A stretch of 27,764 nt of DNA from DASXTB01 sp036505615 (GTDB lineage Bacteria > Acidobacteriota > UBA6911 > JACQSX01). The stretch is from NCBI GenBank assembly GCA_036505615.1, contig DASXTB010000086.1, positions 1-27,764 of the forward strand. Direction: 5' to 3'. Both the position numbers and the translations under genes were made by a program. Positions 8,539-16,360 of this stretch are shown here, piece by piece. The notes below the pieces were generated by a model that was not told the DNA's origin, made no database searches, and saw nothing but the letters and a program-made list of their open reading frames with translations. Each line of letters starts with the position of its first letter. Position 1 is the stretch's first letter.

Positions 8539-10503
8539 ATGCCCAATCAATTTGAATACCTCTTTTCCCCTATACAGATTAGAAGCAAGACAGTGAAGAA
8601 CCGTATCGTCTCCACCGCCCATGTTACCGTCTTCACCGAGAATGGAATGCCCGCCGAACGAGAACGCCGTTACTACGTGGAGAAAGCCAAAGGGGGAGCC
8701 GGACTGCTGATCTGTTTCGGTTCCTCTAGCATCCACCCCACGTCTCCTGCTCTGGACTGGAAAGTAGTCGAAATGTACGACGATCGTGTCATCCCGTATT
8801 TGCAGCGCTTCGCCGATAGCATGCACGAATACGGCGCGGTAGTCTTCGCACAGATTACTCATCGCGGTCGCCGCGGTCATTCCAATCTCAGCTGGCAGCG
8901 ATTGGTGGGCCCCTCTCCTGTCAAGGAACCGAATCATAGAGAGGTCCCTGGGGTATTGAGGCGCGAAGATATAGAAATGGTTGTTCAAGCTTTCGCCGAT
9001 GCGGCCGTCCGGGTCAAGAAGGGCGGCTTCGACGGAGTAGAGCTTTCCGCAGCCCACTGTCATCTCATTGATCAATTTTGGGGACCAAACTGCAATTTTC
9101 GTAACGACGAGTTCGGAGGGGATTTAGAGGGTCGAATGCGTTTTGGGTTTATGGTGATTGAACGTGTTCGGGAAGCGGTCGGCGACGACTTTGTCGTCGG
9201 GATCCGAATCACCGGTGACGATTTTGTAGAAGGAGGTCTGAATAACCAGATCATGTGCGAAATCGCCCAGCGAATCAGCGCCCATGGGATGATTGACTAT
9301 TTCAATGTAATCGGGGGCAGTGGTGAGACTCTGCCCGCTGAGGCTGCCTGCGTTCCATCGATGAATTTTCCTCTGGCTTGTTTTAGCTATCTCTCAGGTA
9401 ATATCCGCGAGGTAGTCAATCAGCCAGTGATTGCGGTCGGACGGATTAATGACCCGGTAGTTGCGGAGCGAGTATTGGCGGAAGGACAAGGTGATCTCGT
9501 CGCCATGACGCGAGCTCTGATCGCAGATCCCTACCTACCGATGAAGGCTCGGGAGGGTCGACTGGACGACATCCGCCAGTGCATGGGCTACAACGAAGGG
9601 TGTATCGATCGCCAGTACATGGGTATACCCATCGGCTGTGTTCAGAATCCGGTCATTGGTTATGAGGCAGAGTGGGCCGACCTGCCGAAAGCCGCGGCGA
9701 TTAAACGGGTGGTTGTGGTCGGCGGCGGGCCGGCGGGCATGGAAGCGGCTCGGGTCGCTCGACTGCGCGGTCACGACGTCGTCCTTTTCGAAAAGAGCGA
9801 CCGACTTGGTGGACAACTTAAAATTGCCAAGCTGGCGCCCAAGCGCACCGACTATGATGGCGTTGGCCGGTGGCTGGAAATTCAGATTCGCAAGCTGGGA
9901 GTCGATATTCGCTTGGGAGCGGAGGCCACAGTGCAGATGGTACTGAACGAAAACCCTGATGCTGTGCTTGTGGCCACCGGCGCTGTGCCCCTGGTACCCC
10001 CGATACCCGGTTTAAGCGAATGTCAATATGCCGTTTCAGCCTGGGATGTCCTGCTGGGTAAAATCCCACCGGGCAATCGTGTGTTGGTAATAGATGACCA
10101 GGGGGGGCAAGAAAGCACGGCGGCGGCGGAGTTTTTGCTTGATCAAAAGAGAGTTGTCGAGATCATCACACCACATTATTCGGTAGGTGAGGATATCGGT
10201 CCCACCAATAAGCCTCCGGTCTACGCCCGACTCTACGCAAAAGGTTGCAAGATGCAAGCTACTTGGGAACTACGGGCGATAGAAAATGGCACGATTCGCC
10301 TCCGCAATTATTACGGCGGCAACGAAATTGAACGGACTGATGTGGACGTTCTCGTTTACTCGTTTGGGGGACGTTCCGTAGACGAACTGGCTCTCGCCTT
10401 AGAGGGACAGGTGACCGAGTTTTACAACGTGGGAGATAGTTATGCTCCCAGATCCTTGCACCATGCCATCGTGGAGGCCCACAAGTACGCCCGGCAGATT
10501 TAA
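8539..10503 (+). CDS. dgcA: DgcA-like / TMADH-family FMN and Fe-S N-demethylating dehydrogenase
   Basis: The 654-residue product has an Old Yellow Enzyme TIM barrel (residues ~1-375: NRIVSTAHVT, FAQITHRGRRG, FDGVELSAAHCHLIDQFWGP, VGRINDP, MTRALIADP), a cysteine cluster, and a nucleotide-binding domain starting at VVVVGGGPAGMEAA (~391). This is the layout of trimethylamine dehydrogenase, dienoyl-CoA reductase and dimethylglycine/N-methylproline demethylases. HLIDQFW resembles the DgcA-type branch. Only three cluster cysteines are present (C348, C355, C367); the expected fourth is Tyr351. The cysteine that tethers FMN in TMADH is Val29. A good AAGGAG site precedes ATG 8539. Association with etfAB and dgcB supports oxidative demethylation of a secondary or tertiary amine with electrons to ETF. 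The exact substrate (dimethylglycine, N-methylproline, another) is inferred. Confidence 0.8.
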   Translation: MPNQFEYLFSPIQIRSKTVKNRIVSTAHVTVFTENGMPAERERRYYVEKAKGGAGLLICFGSSSIHPTSPALDWKVVEMYDDRVIPYLQRFADSMHEYGAVVFAQITHRGRRGHSNLSWQRLVGPSPVKEPNHREVPGVLRREDIEMVVQAFADAAVRVKKGGFDGVELSAAHCHLIDQFWGPNCNFRNDEFGGDLEGRMRFGFMVIERVREAVGDDFVVGIRITGDDFVEGGLNNQIMCEIAQRISAHGMIDYFNVIGGSGETLPAEAACVPSMNFPLACFSYLSGNIREVVNQPVIAVGRINDPVVAERVLAEGQGDLVAMTRALIADPYLPMKAREGRLDDIRQCMGYNEGCIDRQYMGIPIGCVQNPVIGYEAEWADLPKAAAIKRVVVVGGGPAGMEAARVARLRGHDVVLFEKSDRLGGQLKIAKLAPKRTDYDGVGRWLEIQIRKLGVDIRLGAEATVQMVLNENPDAVLVATGAVPLVPPIPGLSECQYAVSAWDVLLGKIPPGNRVLVIDDQGGQESTAAAEFLLDQKRVVEIITPHYSVGEDIGPTNKPPVYARLYAKGCKMQATWELRAIENGTIRLRNYYGGNEIERTDVDVLVYSFGGRSVDELALALEGQVTEFYNVGDSYAPRSLHHAIVEAHKYARQI

Positions 10504-10540
10504 GAAAGAGTGTAGCGATTGCAAAGAGCCCGAGTAAAAG

Positions 10541-11092
10541 ATGGTTGACAGTCGTAGCGATTTTGACATCCTGCGTTCCCATTTAGAAATCCACGCTAAT
10601 GACCACTTGTATCTTAATGGCCAGGAGATGATTCTTCTCCCACGACATTTCTTCCGCTACATTCTTCGCGAGGTACAAGCTGTTGCCGGTACCGAAGCAT
10701 TCCGCAGGATCTTCGAAAAGGCTGGTCATGACGGTGCGGTCACCTTTTGTCGGCGGTTTCGTGAGGTCCATGGCTGTACGCCGGAGGAGGCGGTGAGGGG
10801 TTACTTGAAGGAGATGAGCCTGCGCGGCTGGGGGCGCTTCAGCATTCTCCGCCTGGAGCCTGAGAGAGGTTATCTGGACGTGTTGTTGCAAAATTCGGCG
10901 CTGGCGGCTGAAGGAGAACTACCGTCTGGACACATCATTTGGGAAGCCTCGATGGCAGGGGCACTGGGCTTCTTACGCGATTGCATGGGAAAGCCTTTCG
11001 ATAAACCGCCCACGGCACGAAGCGAGGAACTTCCGTCTGCTAACAAAGTTGGAGAAGGCTGTCGAATCATCGTGGGTCCTGAGCCGGTCTGA
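10541..11092 (+). CDS. Small conserved protein of the dgc locus (DUF5943 / V4R-like)
   Basis: This 183-residue soluble protein has no signal peptide or membrane segment. It resembles the short V4R-like (4-vinyl reductase) family, with a helical N-terminal half (FFRYILREVQAVAG, CRRFREVHGCTPEEAV) and a beta-rich second half (GWGRFSILRLEPERGYLDV) ending in SMAGALGFLRDCMGK. V4R domains are small-molecule or hydrocarbon-binding modules. Pseudomonas dgc loci carry a protein of about this size, annotated DUF5943, between dgcA and an M19 dipeptidase; the same order here supports orthology, though I place the family from memory. It lies 37 bases after dgcA and 11 before the M19 gene, clearly in the operon. 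Three cysteines (residues ~67, 77 and 148) are visible. Biochemical function unknown. Confidence 0.65.
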   Translation: MVDSRSDFDILRSHLEIHANDHLYLNGQEMILLPRHFFRYILREVQAVAGTEAFRRIFEKAGHDGAVTFCRRFREVHGCTPEEAVRGYLKEMSLRGWGRFSILRLEPERGYLDVLLQNSALAAEGELPSGHIIWEASMAGALGFLRDCMGKPFDKPPTARSEELPSANKVGEGCRIIVGPEPV

Positions 11093-11103
11093 GAGACGCA
11101 TCA

Positions 11104-12102
11104 ATGAAACATAGTGCGACAGCAGTTGAATTGCATCGACGCTCCATCATCATCGACGGCTTAAATATCAGCCGTTGGAGTGACGCGGAGGTGTATCGCC
11201 ATCTTCACCAGGGGGGCGTCACGGCCATCAATGCCAGTCTGGCTGTATGGGAAGGGACAAAACAGACCATGCAAAGTATCGGTTGCTTCTACCGGGACTT
11301 TGACACCTATCATAAGTTGATCCGGCCAGTGACCTGCATTGAAGATATTCATGCTGCCAAACGGGAAGATCGTGTCGGCATTATTTTCGGCTTCCAAAAC
11401 TCGTCTCCCATCGAAGACGACCTGAATCTGGTGGAAGTGTTTTACCGACTGGGCGTGCGTGTGATTCAGATAACCTACAACGACTTGAACTACGCAGGGG
11501 CGGGTTGCTATGAACGCAACGACGTCGGGCTCAGCCAATTCGGAGTCGACCTAGTAAAGGAAATGAACCGTCTGGGAATGGTCATCGACCTCTCGCATGT
11601 CGGGTATCGAACCACAATGGAAGCCATTGAAGTTTCTGAGCAGCCGGTCTGGTTTAGCCATGCGAACCCGATGGCCTTGCGCGAGCACTGCCGCAACAAG
11701 ACCGACGAGCAGGTGAAATCTTTGGTGGACAAAGGAGGAGTTGTTGGGGCCAACATCTTTCCACCCTTTTTGAAGAGGGAATATGATTCCACCCTGGAAG
11801 ACTTCCTCGATGTGATTGACCATTGGGTGCAGGTAGCCGGTATCGATCAAGTCGCGATCGGGCTCGACTTCACAGAAAATCAATCTGAGGAATGGTTTCA
11901 CTGGCTGATGGCCGGCAAGCGCAAAGATTCGACTGTTTATCCTCTTACTCTGCCTTTGAAGCTGCCGACTGATATTACTCGTTCTGATGAGTGGCCGAAT
12001 ATCACCGCGGGCTTGCTCCAGCGCGCCTATTCGGAAGAAGACGTCCAAAAGATTTGCGGCCTCAATGTACTGCGGCTGTTTGAAAAGGTGTGGAAGGGAT
12101 GA
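11104..12102 (+). CDS. Divergent M19 membrane-dipeptidase-like amidohydrolase
   Basis: The 332-residue protein follows the M19 (renal dipeptidase) TIM barrel end to end: ERNDVGLSQFGVDLVKEMNR, MVIDLSHVGYRT (H165), VWFSHANPM (H186), QVAIGLDFTE (D255). However, the N-terminal HxD zinc motif is replaced by L20-N-I22 (IIIDGLNISRW), and the bridging Glu is Gln98 (IIFGFQNSSPIEDD). Three of the five usual zinc ligands are therefore missing, so a binuclear dipeptidase centre cannot form in the normal way. No signal peptide is visible, arguing for a cytoplasmic protein. It is the last gene of the dgc-like operon. As I recall, the dgc-associated members of this family share the altered motif, so it may have a subfamily-specific activity, perhaps on an amine or imine intermediate, rather than dipeptide hydrolysis. 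Confidence 0.8.
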   Translation: MKHSATAVELHRRSIIIDGLNISRWSDAEVYRHLHQGGVTAINASLAVWEGTKQTMQSIGCFYRDFDTYHKLIRPVTCIEDIHAAKREDRVGIIFGFQNSSPIEDDLNLVEVFYRLGVRVIQITYNDLNYAGAGCYERNDVGLSQFGVDLVKEMNRLGMVIDLSHVGYRTTMEAIEVSEQPVWFSHANPMALREHCRNKTDEQVKSLVDKGGVVGANIFPPFLKREYDSTLEDFLDVIDHWVQVAGIDQVAIGLDFTENQSEEWFHWLMAGKRKDSTVYPLTLPLKLPTDITRSDEWPNITAGLLQRAYSEEDVQKICGLNVLRLFEKVWKG

Positions 12103-12231
12103 GCCTGGCTGCAGAAATTCTTGAGTTGGCCTGACCAGACGAGTTATTCTTGAAGTAAAATCGTCAATTCCTCAGACCTCTTTCATGCAATCATTCTGCA
12201 GAAGCGTGATTAGTTTCTCCATCCTTTCCAA

Positions 12232-12282
12232 AAATCAAACAATCATTCCAATTTTGATTTATTCGGTAAAATCGACTATATT
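12232..12282 (+). promoter_or_regulatory. Sigma-70-type promoter with overlapping inverted repeat, upstream of the LacI-type gene
   Basis: TTGATT (12254-12259) and TATATT (12277-12282) are separated by exactly 17 bp, predicting transcription from about 12289. Perfect 8-bp arms AAATCAAA (12232-12239) and TTTGATTT (12253-12260) flank a 13-bp spacer, and the right arm covers the -35 box, a layout expected for autorepression. CAATCATTC occurs at 12188-12196 and again at 12240-12248 inside the spacer. Confidence 0.55.
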
Positions 12283-12327
12283 CAAAAAATTGGATGAGTG
12301 GGCACGAACGCCGAGTACGACAATGAG

Positions 12328-13413
12328 ATGAAAGCCGATCAACGGATACGAAAAAAAGCGACAATGTTCGATGTGGCCAGGCGAGCTGGCGCTAGCATCT
12401 CAAGTGTCTCTCGTGTAATCAATGACTACCCTGGTGTTCACCCTGAACTGGTCTCGCGCGTTCAGAAGGCTATCGCAGAACTTAACTATCTTCCGGGCTC
12501 CCGAAAGCGGCGGCTACAGGAATCTTGCAAGCGCGTTATCTATTTCATTTTGACTAACCGAGCACTTCACATCCCTTTTCACTCAAAAGTCTTGCAAGCG
12601 ATAGAGAATTTGTGCAGCCAAAAAGAGGATCTCCTGTTATTTCGGACTTTTCGGTACACGCCTCAGACTCTACCAGAGGATTTAAACATATCTCAGTTTT
12701 TGGAGATCCCATTCCCAGACAAAAGCGTAACGCCAGTTCTTGGAGTGATCCTCACCGGCCTCACTTATCCGAATTTACTGAGTGCTCTGGAAGAGGCGGG
12801 AATCTCTTTTGTGCTTCTGGGCAATAACTACGGTGGCCCGGAACTTCGGGGCGATGCTGTGGCGTTTGATGGATATCGGGGAGCCTATGATGCCACACGT
12901 TACTTGATTGATCTTGGCCACAGCAACATTTTGTTTGTTGGCGATCCCGGACTTAGTTGGTTCTCAGGCCTCTATAAAGGCTACCTCCAAGCTATGAACG
13001 AGAGCGACCTGAAGCCGGTTGCCCAGACCAAAACTCTTTCCGATAGCTTCTATTCCAACGGCTACCTGAGTGTGGAAGTGGCCTTCGAGCAGTCGAATGA
13101 GATCACCGCCATTTTTGCCGGTTATGATGAAACTGCTTTAGGAGCCTGGAAGGCCCTCAACGACCGCGGTTTGACTGTGCCGCGCGATATCAGCCTTGTG
13201 GGCTACGACGATGAGGATTATGCCGCGTTTACCGTTCCTCCTTTAACTACGGTGCGGATTGATGTCGATGCCATTGGGCGCGAACTCATTAGCCAGCTTT
13301 ATAAGAAGCTTTCAGAACCCTCGATAAAACTGCCCGTAGTCACGCTCTGTACCACTCTTGTGAAACGCGGCACGTGCAGGCCGCTGAAGACAATTTCTGA
13401 AGCGACCCGGTAG
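12328..13413 (+). CDS. LacI/GalR-family transcriptional regulator
   Basis: An N-terminal LacI helix-turn-helix and hinge (ATMFDVARRAGASISSVSRV, VHPELVSRVQKAIAELNYLPG) is followed by a periplasmic-binding-protein-like effector domain (ILTGLTYPN, VLLGNNYGG, HSNILFVGDPG, AIFAGYDETALGAWKALNDRG, SLVGYDDEDYAAFTVPPLTT). The open frame reaches GTG at 12298, but the promoter places the transcript start near 12289, which would leave under 10 bases of leader; ATG 12328 gives a normal leader and a normal distance to the helix-turn-helix. It sits immediately upstream of the ABC transporter genes on the same strand, so it probably senses the imported solute or a metabolite and regulates the transporter and itself. 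LacI members usually bind sugars, so control of an amine pathway would be atypical; the ligand is not evident. Confidence 0.88.
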   Translation: MKADQRIRKKATMFDVARRAGASISSVSRVINDYPGVHPELVSRVQKAIAELNYLPGSRKRRLQESCKRVIYFILTNRALHIPFHSKVLQAIENLCSQKEDLLLFRTFRYTPQTLPEDLNISQFLEIPFPDKSVTPVLGVILTGLTYPNLLSALEEAGISFVLLGNNYGGPELRGDAVAFDGYRGAYDATRYLIDLGHSNILFVGDPGLSWFSGLYKGYLQAMNESDLKPVAQTKTLSDSFYSNGYLSVEVAFEQSNEITAIFAGYDETALGAWKALNDRGLTVPRDISLVGYDDEDYAAFTVPPLTTVRIDVDAIGRELISQLYKKLSEPSIKLPVVTLCTTLVKRGTCRPLKTISEATR

Positions 13414-13442
13414 CCACTTTCTCGCGCGAATCCAGCAGCCAC

Positions 13443-14732
13443 ATGTGCCCGTACGCACTCAAGCCTCCGGCATCTCAGAAACGGGGAATCGTGTTGTTAA
13501 TGCTCTGGGCGCTTTCACTAGCTGCGAGCGTCGCATGTGAGCGCCGACCGCCAGTGGAGAAAAAGGTCTTACACTTAGGCATTCTGGGTCCCTTTACCGG
13601 TCCTTCGGCGCGTATAGGTGCAGAATTCAGAGGTTCGGTACTAATGGCATTTGACGCGATCAATTACAAAATTGGAGATTACGCGGTCGATTTAATTTGG
13701 ATTGATTCTCAGTCGGACCCGCAAAAGGCGACCACTGCTTACGAAGAAGCCGTAATTCGCAAGAGGATTGACGCTGGCTGTCTCAATTGGCACAGCTCGG
13801 TCGCCGTTGCAGTCATGGAGCTCACAGCTCGATACAGGATACCGCATTTCTTCGGAATGGCCGGCACAGGCGTGGTAAACGAAAAGTATAATTCCGACCT
13901 TGCAAAGTACAGTTACTGGATGGGGAAAGGTTGGCCGATGCCGTCGAAACTGACAGTTTCGTATGTAAGCGTGCTGGAAGAGGCGATCAAACGGGGGGTG
14001 TGGACGCCAAAGAGCAAGAAGGCCGCTATTTGGGGCGAGGACACGGATTGGGGTAGGGCATTTGGCGCTGCCATCCGCGATCAGCTCAAGAACCGAGCAT
14101 GGACGATCGCGGCCGAAGAGTATTTCCCGTTGAGCGAAACCGATTACTATCCGCTGCTGCACAAGTTCAAGAATGCAGACATAGCCCTGCTTGCTGGTAC
14201 CAGCACCTCCCCGCCCGGTATTTCCGCCTTCATCAAGCAGGCAAAAGAAGTGGGCGTAAGAGCGTTAATTGTTGCTGATGGCTTGGGGTGGGTGGGTGAA
14301 TGGTATAGCCTCACGGGCGATTCGTCCAACTATGTGCTCGACCAGATTCCAGGCTGGATGTCAACAAAGGCGAAGCAGTTCGCCGCGAACTTCGAGAAAA
14401 GGTGGAATCTAAAGCCGAGCCCGACGGCGGCAGGATTGTCATACGACTACACGAACTTCTTCATCAATATCGCGAACCAAGCGCTGAAGGAATACGGAAA
14501 GGTTGACAAAGATACGTTGTACAAAGTGGGCCGCGAAGAGCTAATGACCGGCAAGCTTACTTACGCGGATGGTGTCGTAATGAAAGAATATAAGTACGTT
14601 CGGGAGACCGCGCCCGATCCAGTGGTGGGGGAAGGCGAATACATTTTTCCCGTCAGGCAGTATTTGAATGGTCAAGACAAAATCGTTTGGCCGGAGGCAT
14701 GGAAAGAAGCAGAGCTGCAAATACCCAGATAG
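13443..14732 (+). CDS. Branched-chain-type ABC transporter substrate-binding lipoprotein
   Basis: The 429-residue protein begins with a hydrophobic signal ending SVAC (Cys32), a plausible though non-ideal lipobox. It then follows the Peripla_BP_6/LivJ pattern: LHLGILGPFTGPSARIGAEF, VDLIWIDSQSDPQKATTAYE, the central IPHFFGMAGTG region, KKAAIWGEDTDWGRAFG, and ALLAGTSTSPPGISAF. These bind amino acids, amides, aromatic acids or other small solutes; the pocket cannot be read by eye. It lies just downstream of the LacI-type regulator and upstream of both ATPases, separated from them by 159 bases holding two inverted repeats. Two neighbouring demethylation operons make an amine or betaine a reasonable candidate ligand, but that is context only. 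Confidence 0.88.
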   Translation: MCPYALKPPASQKRGIVLLMLWALSLAASVACERRPPVEKKVLHLGILGPFTGPSARIGAEFRGSVLMAFDAINYKIGDYAVDLIWIDSQSDPQKATTAYEEAVIRKRIDAGCLNWHSSVAVAVMELTARYRIPHFFGMAGTGVVNEKYNSDLAKYSYWMGKGWPMPSKLTVSYVSVLEEAIKRGVWTPKSKKAAIWGEDTDWGRAFGAAIRDQLKNRAWTIAAEEYFPLSETDYYPLLHKFKNADIALLAGTSTSPPGISAFIKQAKEVGVRALIVADGLGWVGEWYSLTGDSSNYVLDQIPGWMSTKAKQFAANFEKRWNLKPSPTAAGLSYDYTNFFINIANQALKEYGKVDKDTLYKVGREELMTGKLTYADGVVMKEYKYVRETAPDPVVGEGEYIFPVRQYLNGQDKIVWPEAWKEAELQIPR

Positions 14733-14750
14733 GTCAGCCTTCGTAATTTT

Positions 14751-14779
14751 GCCTACCTCCCTCATTCTAGTCGGTAGGC
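14751..14779 (+). other. Intercistronic hairpin after the binding-protein gene
   Basis: GCCTACC (14751-14757) and GGTAGGC (14773-14779) form a perfect 7-bp stem with a 15-base loop, 19 bases past the stop codon. No T-run follows, so it is not a standard terminator. Its place suggests an mRNA 3'-end stabiliser or processing site raising binding protein over membrane components. Confidence 0.45.
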
Positions 14780-14829
14780 TCTGATAAGCACAGATGGACC
14801 CGATTCGAAGCCATGCATCTTCGCTTTTA

Positions 14830-14897
14830 GAGCATCGATCTGGAGGATTCAGTCCTGACGGGCTCACGATGGGGTGAACTGAATCGATGAAATGCTC
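14830..14897 (+). promoter_or_regulatory. Imperfect long hairpin enclosing the livG ribosome-binding region and start codon
   Basis: GATTCAGT (14846-14853) pairs perfectly with ACTGAATC (14878-14885). An inner TCAC/GTGA pair (14864-14867, 14874-14877) and an outer GAGCAT/ATGCTC pair (14830-14835, 14892-14897) extend the structure. The outer right arm contains the livG ATG, and the inner loop holds the GGGG before it, so folded RNA could hide the initiation region. Confidence 0.4.
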
Positions 14898-15620
14898 CTT
14901 AAAATTGAAAACGTAAGCAAAGCATTTGGTGGTTTGAGTGCGCTTAGACAAGTTTCCTTGAGTGTCTCTGATGGCGAAATCCTCGGTTTGATCGGACCCA
15001 ATGGTGCCGGCAAAACAACGCTCCTCAATGTAATCGCTGGAGTGCATAGGCCAAATATGGGTACGGTGTGGTTCGCTGATGAAGACGTGACCGGTCTCAG
15101 GCCCGACGTCCTTTGCAAGAGAGGTCTGTCTCGTACTTTCCAAATTCCGCAAGCCTTCCCAGAAATGACTGCTCTTGAAAGTGCGATGGTATCTGCGGTC
15201 TTCGGGAGTCGGTCTGGTAACAGGGCTGACTCTGAGAAACGCGCCCGCCAATCACTAGACCTTGTAGAGTTTCCCTTACCCGTGGATACTTTCGCCAAGC
15301 AGTTGAACACCGCTCAACTGAAACGGCTTGACCTGGCCCGCGCTCTGGCTAATCAGCCAAAGCTTTTATTGCTTGACGAGGTCGGCGCCGGGTTGACGTC
15401 AAGCGAGCTATTGGATTTGATGCAGTTATTGCGCGTAATTCGCCGCCGGGATGTAACGCTGATCGTTGTGGAACATTTGATGCCCTTAATTATGCAACTA
15501 TGCGATCAGGTAGTGGTCATGCAGGCCGGCCAAAAAATTGCAGAGGGTACGCCCGAGCAAATCACACGTGACCGCAATGTGGTGAACTCTTACCTGGGTG
15601 ATCAATATCTCGTTGAATGA
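14892..15620 (+). CDS. livG: Branched-chain-type ABC transporter ATP-binding protein (LivG)
   Basis: The 242-residue ATPase has Walker A GPNGAGKTT, LivG-type insertion sequence (SRTFQIPQAFPEMTALE), Walker B LLLLDEVGAGL and the switch histidine in VVEHLM. The C-terminal MQAGQKIAEGTPEQI segment is characteristic of LivG. The ABC signature is not LSGGQ but LNTAQLKRLDLARAL; a LivG subgroup carries LTLAxRKRL at this place, so this is probably a lineage feature rather than inactivation. It pairs with LivF to power the two permeases. The ATG at 14892 lies in a predicted hairpin. It is followed 15 bases later by livF. Confidence 0.92.
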   Translation: MLLKIENVSKAFGGLSALRQVSLSVSDGEILGLIGPNGAGKTTLLNVIAGVHRPNMGTVWFADEDVTGLRPDVLCKRGLSRTFQIPQAFPEMTALESAMVSAVFGSRSGNRADSEKRARQSLDLVEFPLPVDTFAKQLNTAQLKRLDLARALANQPKLLLLDEVGAGLTSSELLDLMQLLRVIRRRDVTLIVVEHLMPLIMQLCDQVVVMQAGQKIAEGTPEQITRDRNVVNSYLGDQYLVE

Positions 15621-15635
15621 GAAGATTCACTTGCC

Positions 15636-16352
15636 ATGAATCGAAATTTACTGGAAGTGAAGAAGGTGAATGCGGGCTACGGTTTCCTTCAAATTCTGCG
15701 GGACGTGTCGTTCAACGTTTTGGAAGGTGAATTCGTAGCCCTCCTGGGGCCCAATGGCTCCGGCAAGACGACGACACTCCGTACTATAACCGGCCTGATC
15801 CGACCCACAGGCGGCACAATCAATTTCGAGGGCCAGTCTATCGGCGGCTGCAAGACCAACGAAATCACCCGCAGAGGGATCAGTTTCATTTCCGAAGATT
15901 CAAATCTGTTCTTAGCGATGTCGGTCCATGAAAATCTGCTGCTCGGGGCCCATTCTACGGGTACGAAAAGCCAAGTAGCCGGCTGGCTTGAATCTGTCTT
16001 TGATCTTTTCCCCGGCTTGCGCGACCGTCGCACCCAACTTGCAGGCACCTTGAGCGGCGGTCAACGCAAGATGTTGGGAATCGGCCGTGGACTAATGTCA
16101 AAGCCTCGCCTTTTGCTGGTCGACGAACCGTCGCTTGGTTTGGCGCCAAACTTAATTCCTCAAGTTTTTGCAGCTCTAAGAAGTCTAAATCAGTCTGGTT
16201 TGGCAATTCTCTTAGTCGAGCAAAATGTAAAGACAACACTACAGATTGCGAAGCGCGGCTACGTTTTGGAACAGGGTTACATCGCACTTCAAGGCGCCAG
16301 CACTGATCTACTGGAGACTGCATACGTTCAGAAAAGCTATCTTGGCAAGTAA
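15636..16352 (+). CDS. livF: Branched-chain-type ABC transporter ATP-binding protein (LivF)
   Basis: The 238-residue ATPase has Walker A GPNGSGKTT, the LivF-type region (ISFISEDSNLFLAMSVHENL), a canonical signature LSGGQRKMLGIGRGL, Walker B LLLVDEPSLGLAP and H-loop region LLVEQNVKTTLQIAKRGYVLE. Length and motif order are standard. It is followed after 8 bases by the LivH-type permease. Unlike its LivG partner, its signature motif is canonical, so the heterodimer has one divergent and one canonical signature. Confidence 0.93.
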   Translation: MNRNLLEVKKVNAGYGFLQILRDVSFNVLEGEFVALLGPNGSGKTTTLRTITGLIRPTGGTINFEGQSIGGCKTNEITRRGISFISEDSNLFLAMSVHENLLLGAHSTGTKSQVAGWLESVFDLFPGLRDRRTQLAGTLSGGQRKMLGIGRGLMSKPRLLLVDEPSLGLAPNLIPQVFAALRSLNQSGLAILLVEQNVKTTLQIAKRGYVLEQGYIALQGASTDLLETAYVQKSYLGK

Positions 16353-16360
16353 TAACCCCG

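Noticed and set aside
14842..14846. GGAGG as a ribosome site for an upstream livG start or small gene
   Set aside because: No start codon follows at usable spacing, and the livG frame upstream meets a stop (TGA at about 14856).
14892..15620. Inactive LivG because of the non-LSGGQ signature
   Set aside because: A LivG subgroup normally carries LTLAxRKRL-type sequence here, and Walker A, Walker B and the switch His are intact.
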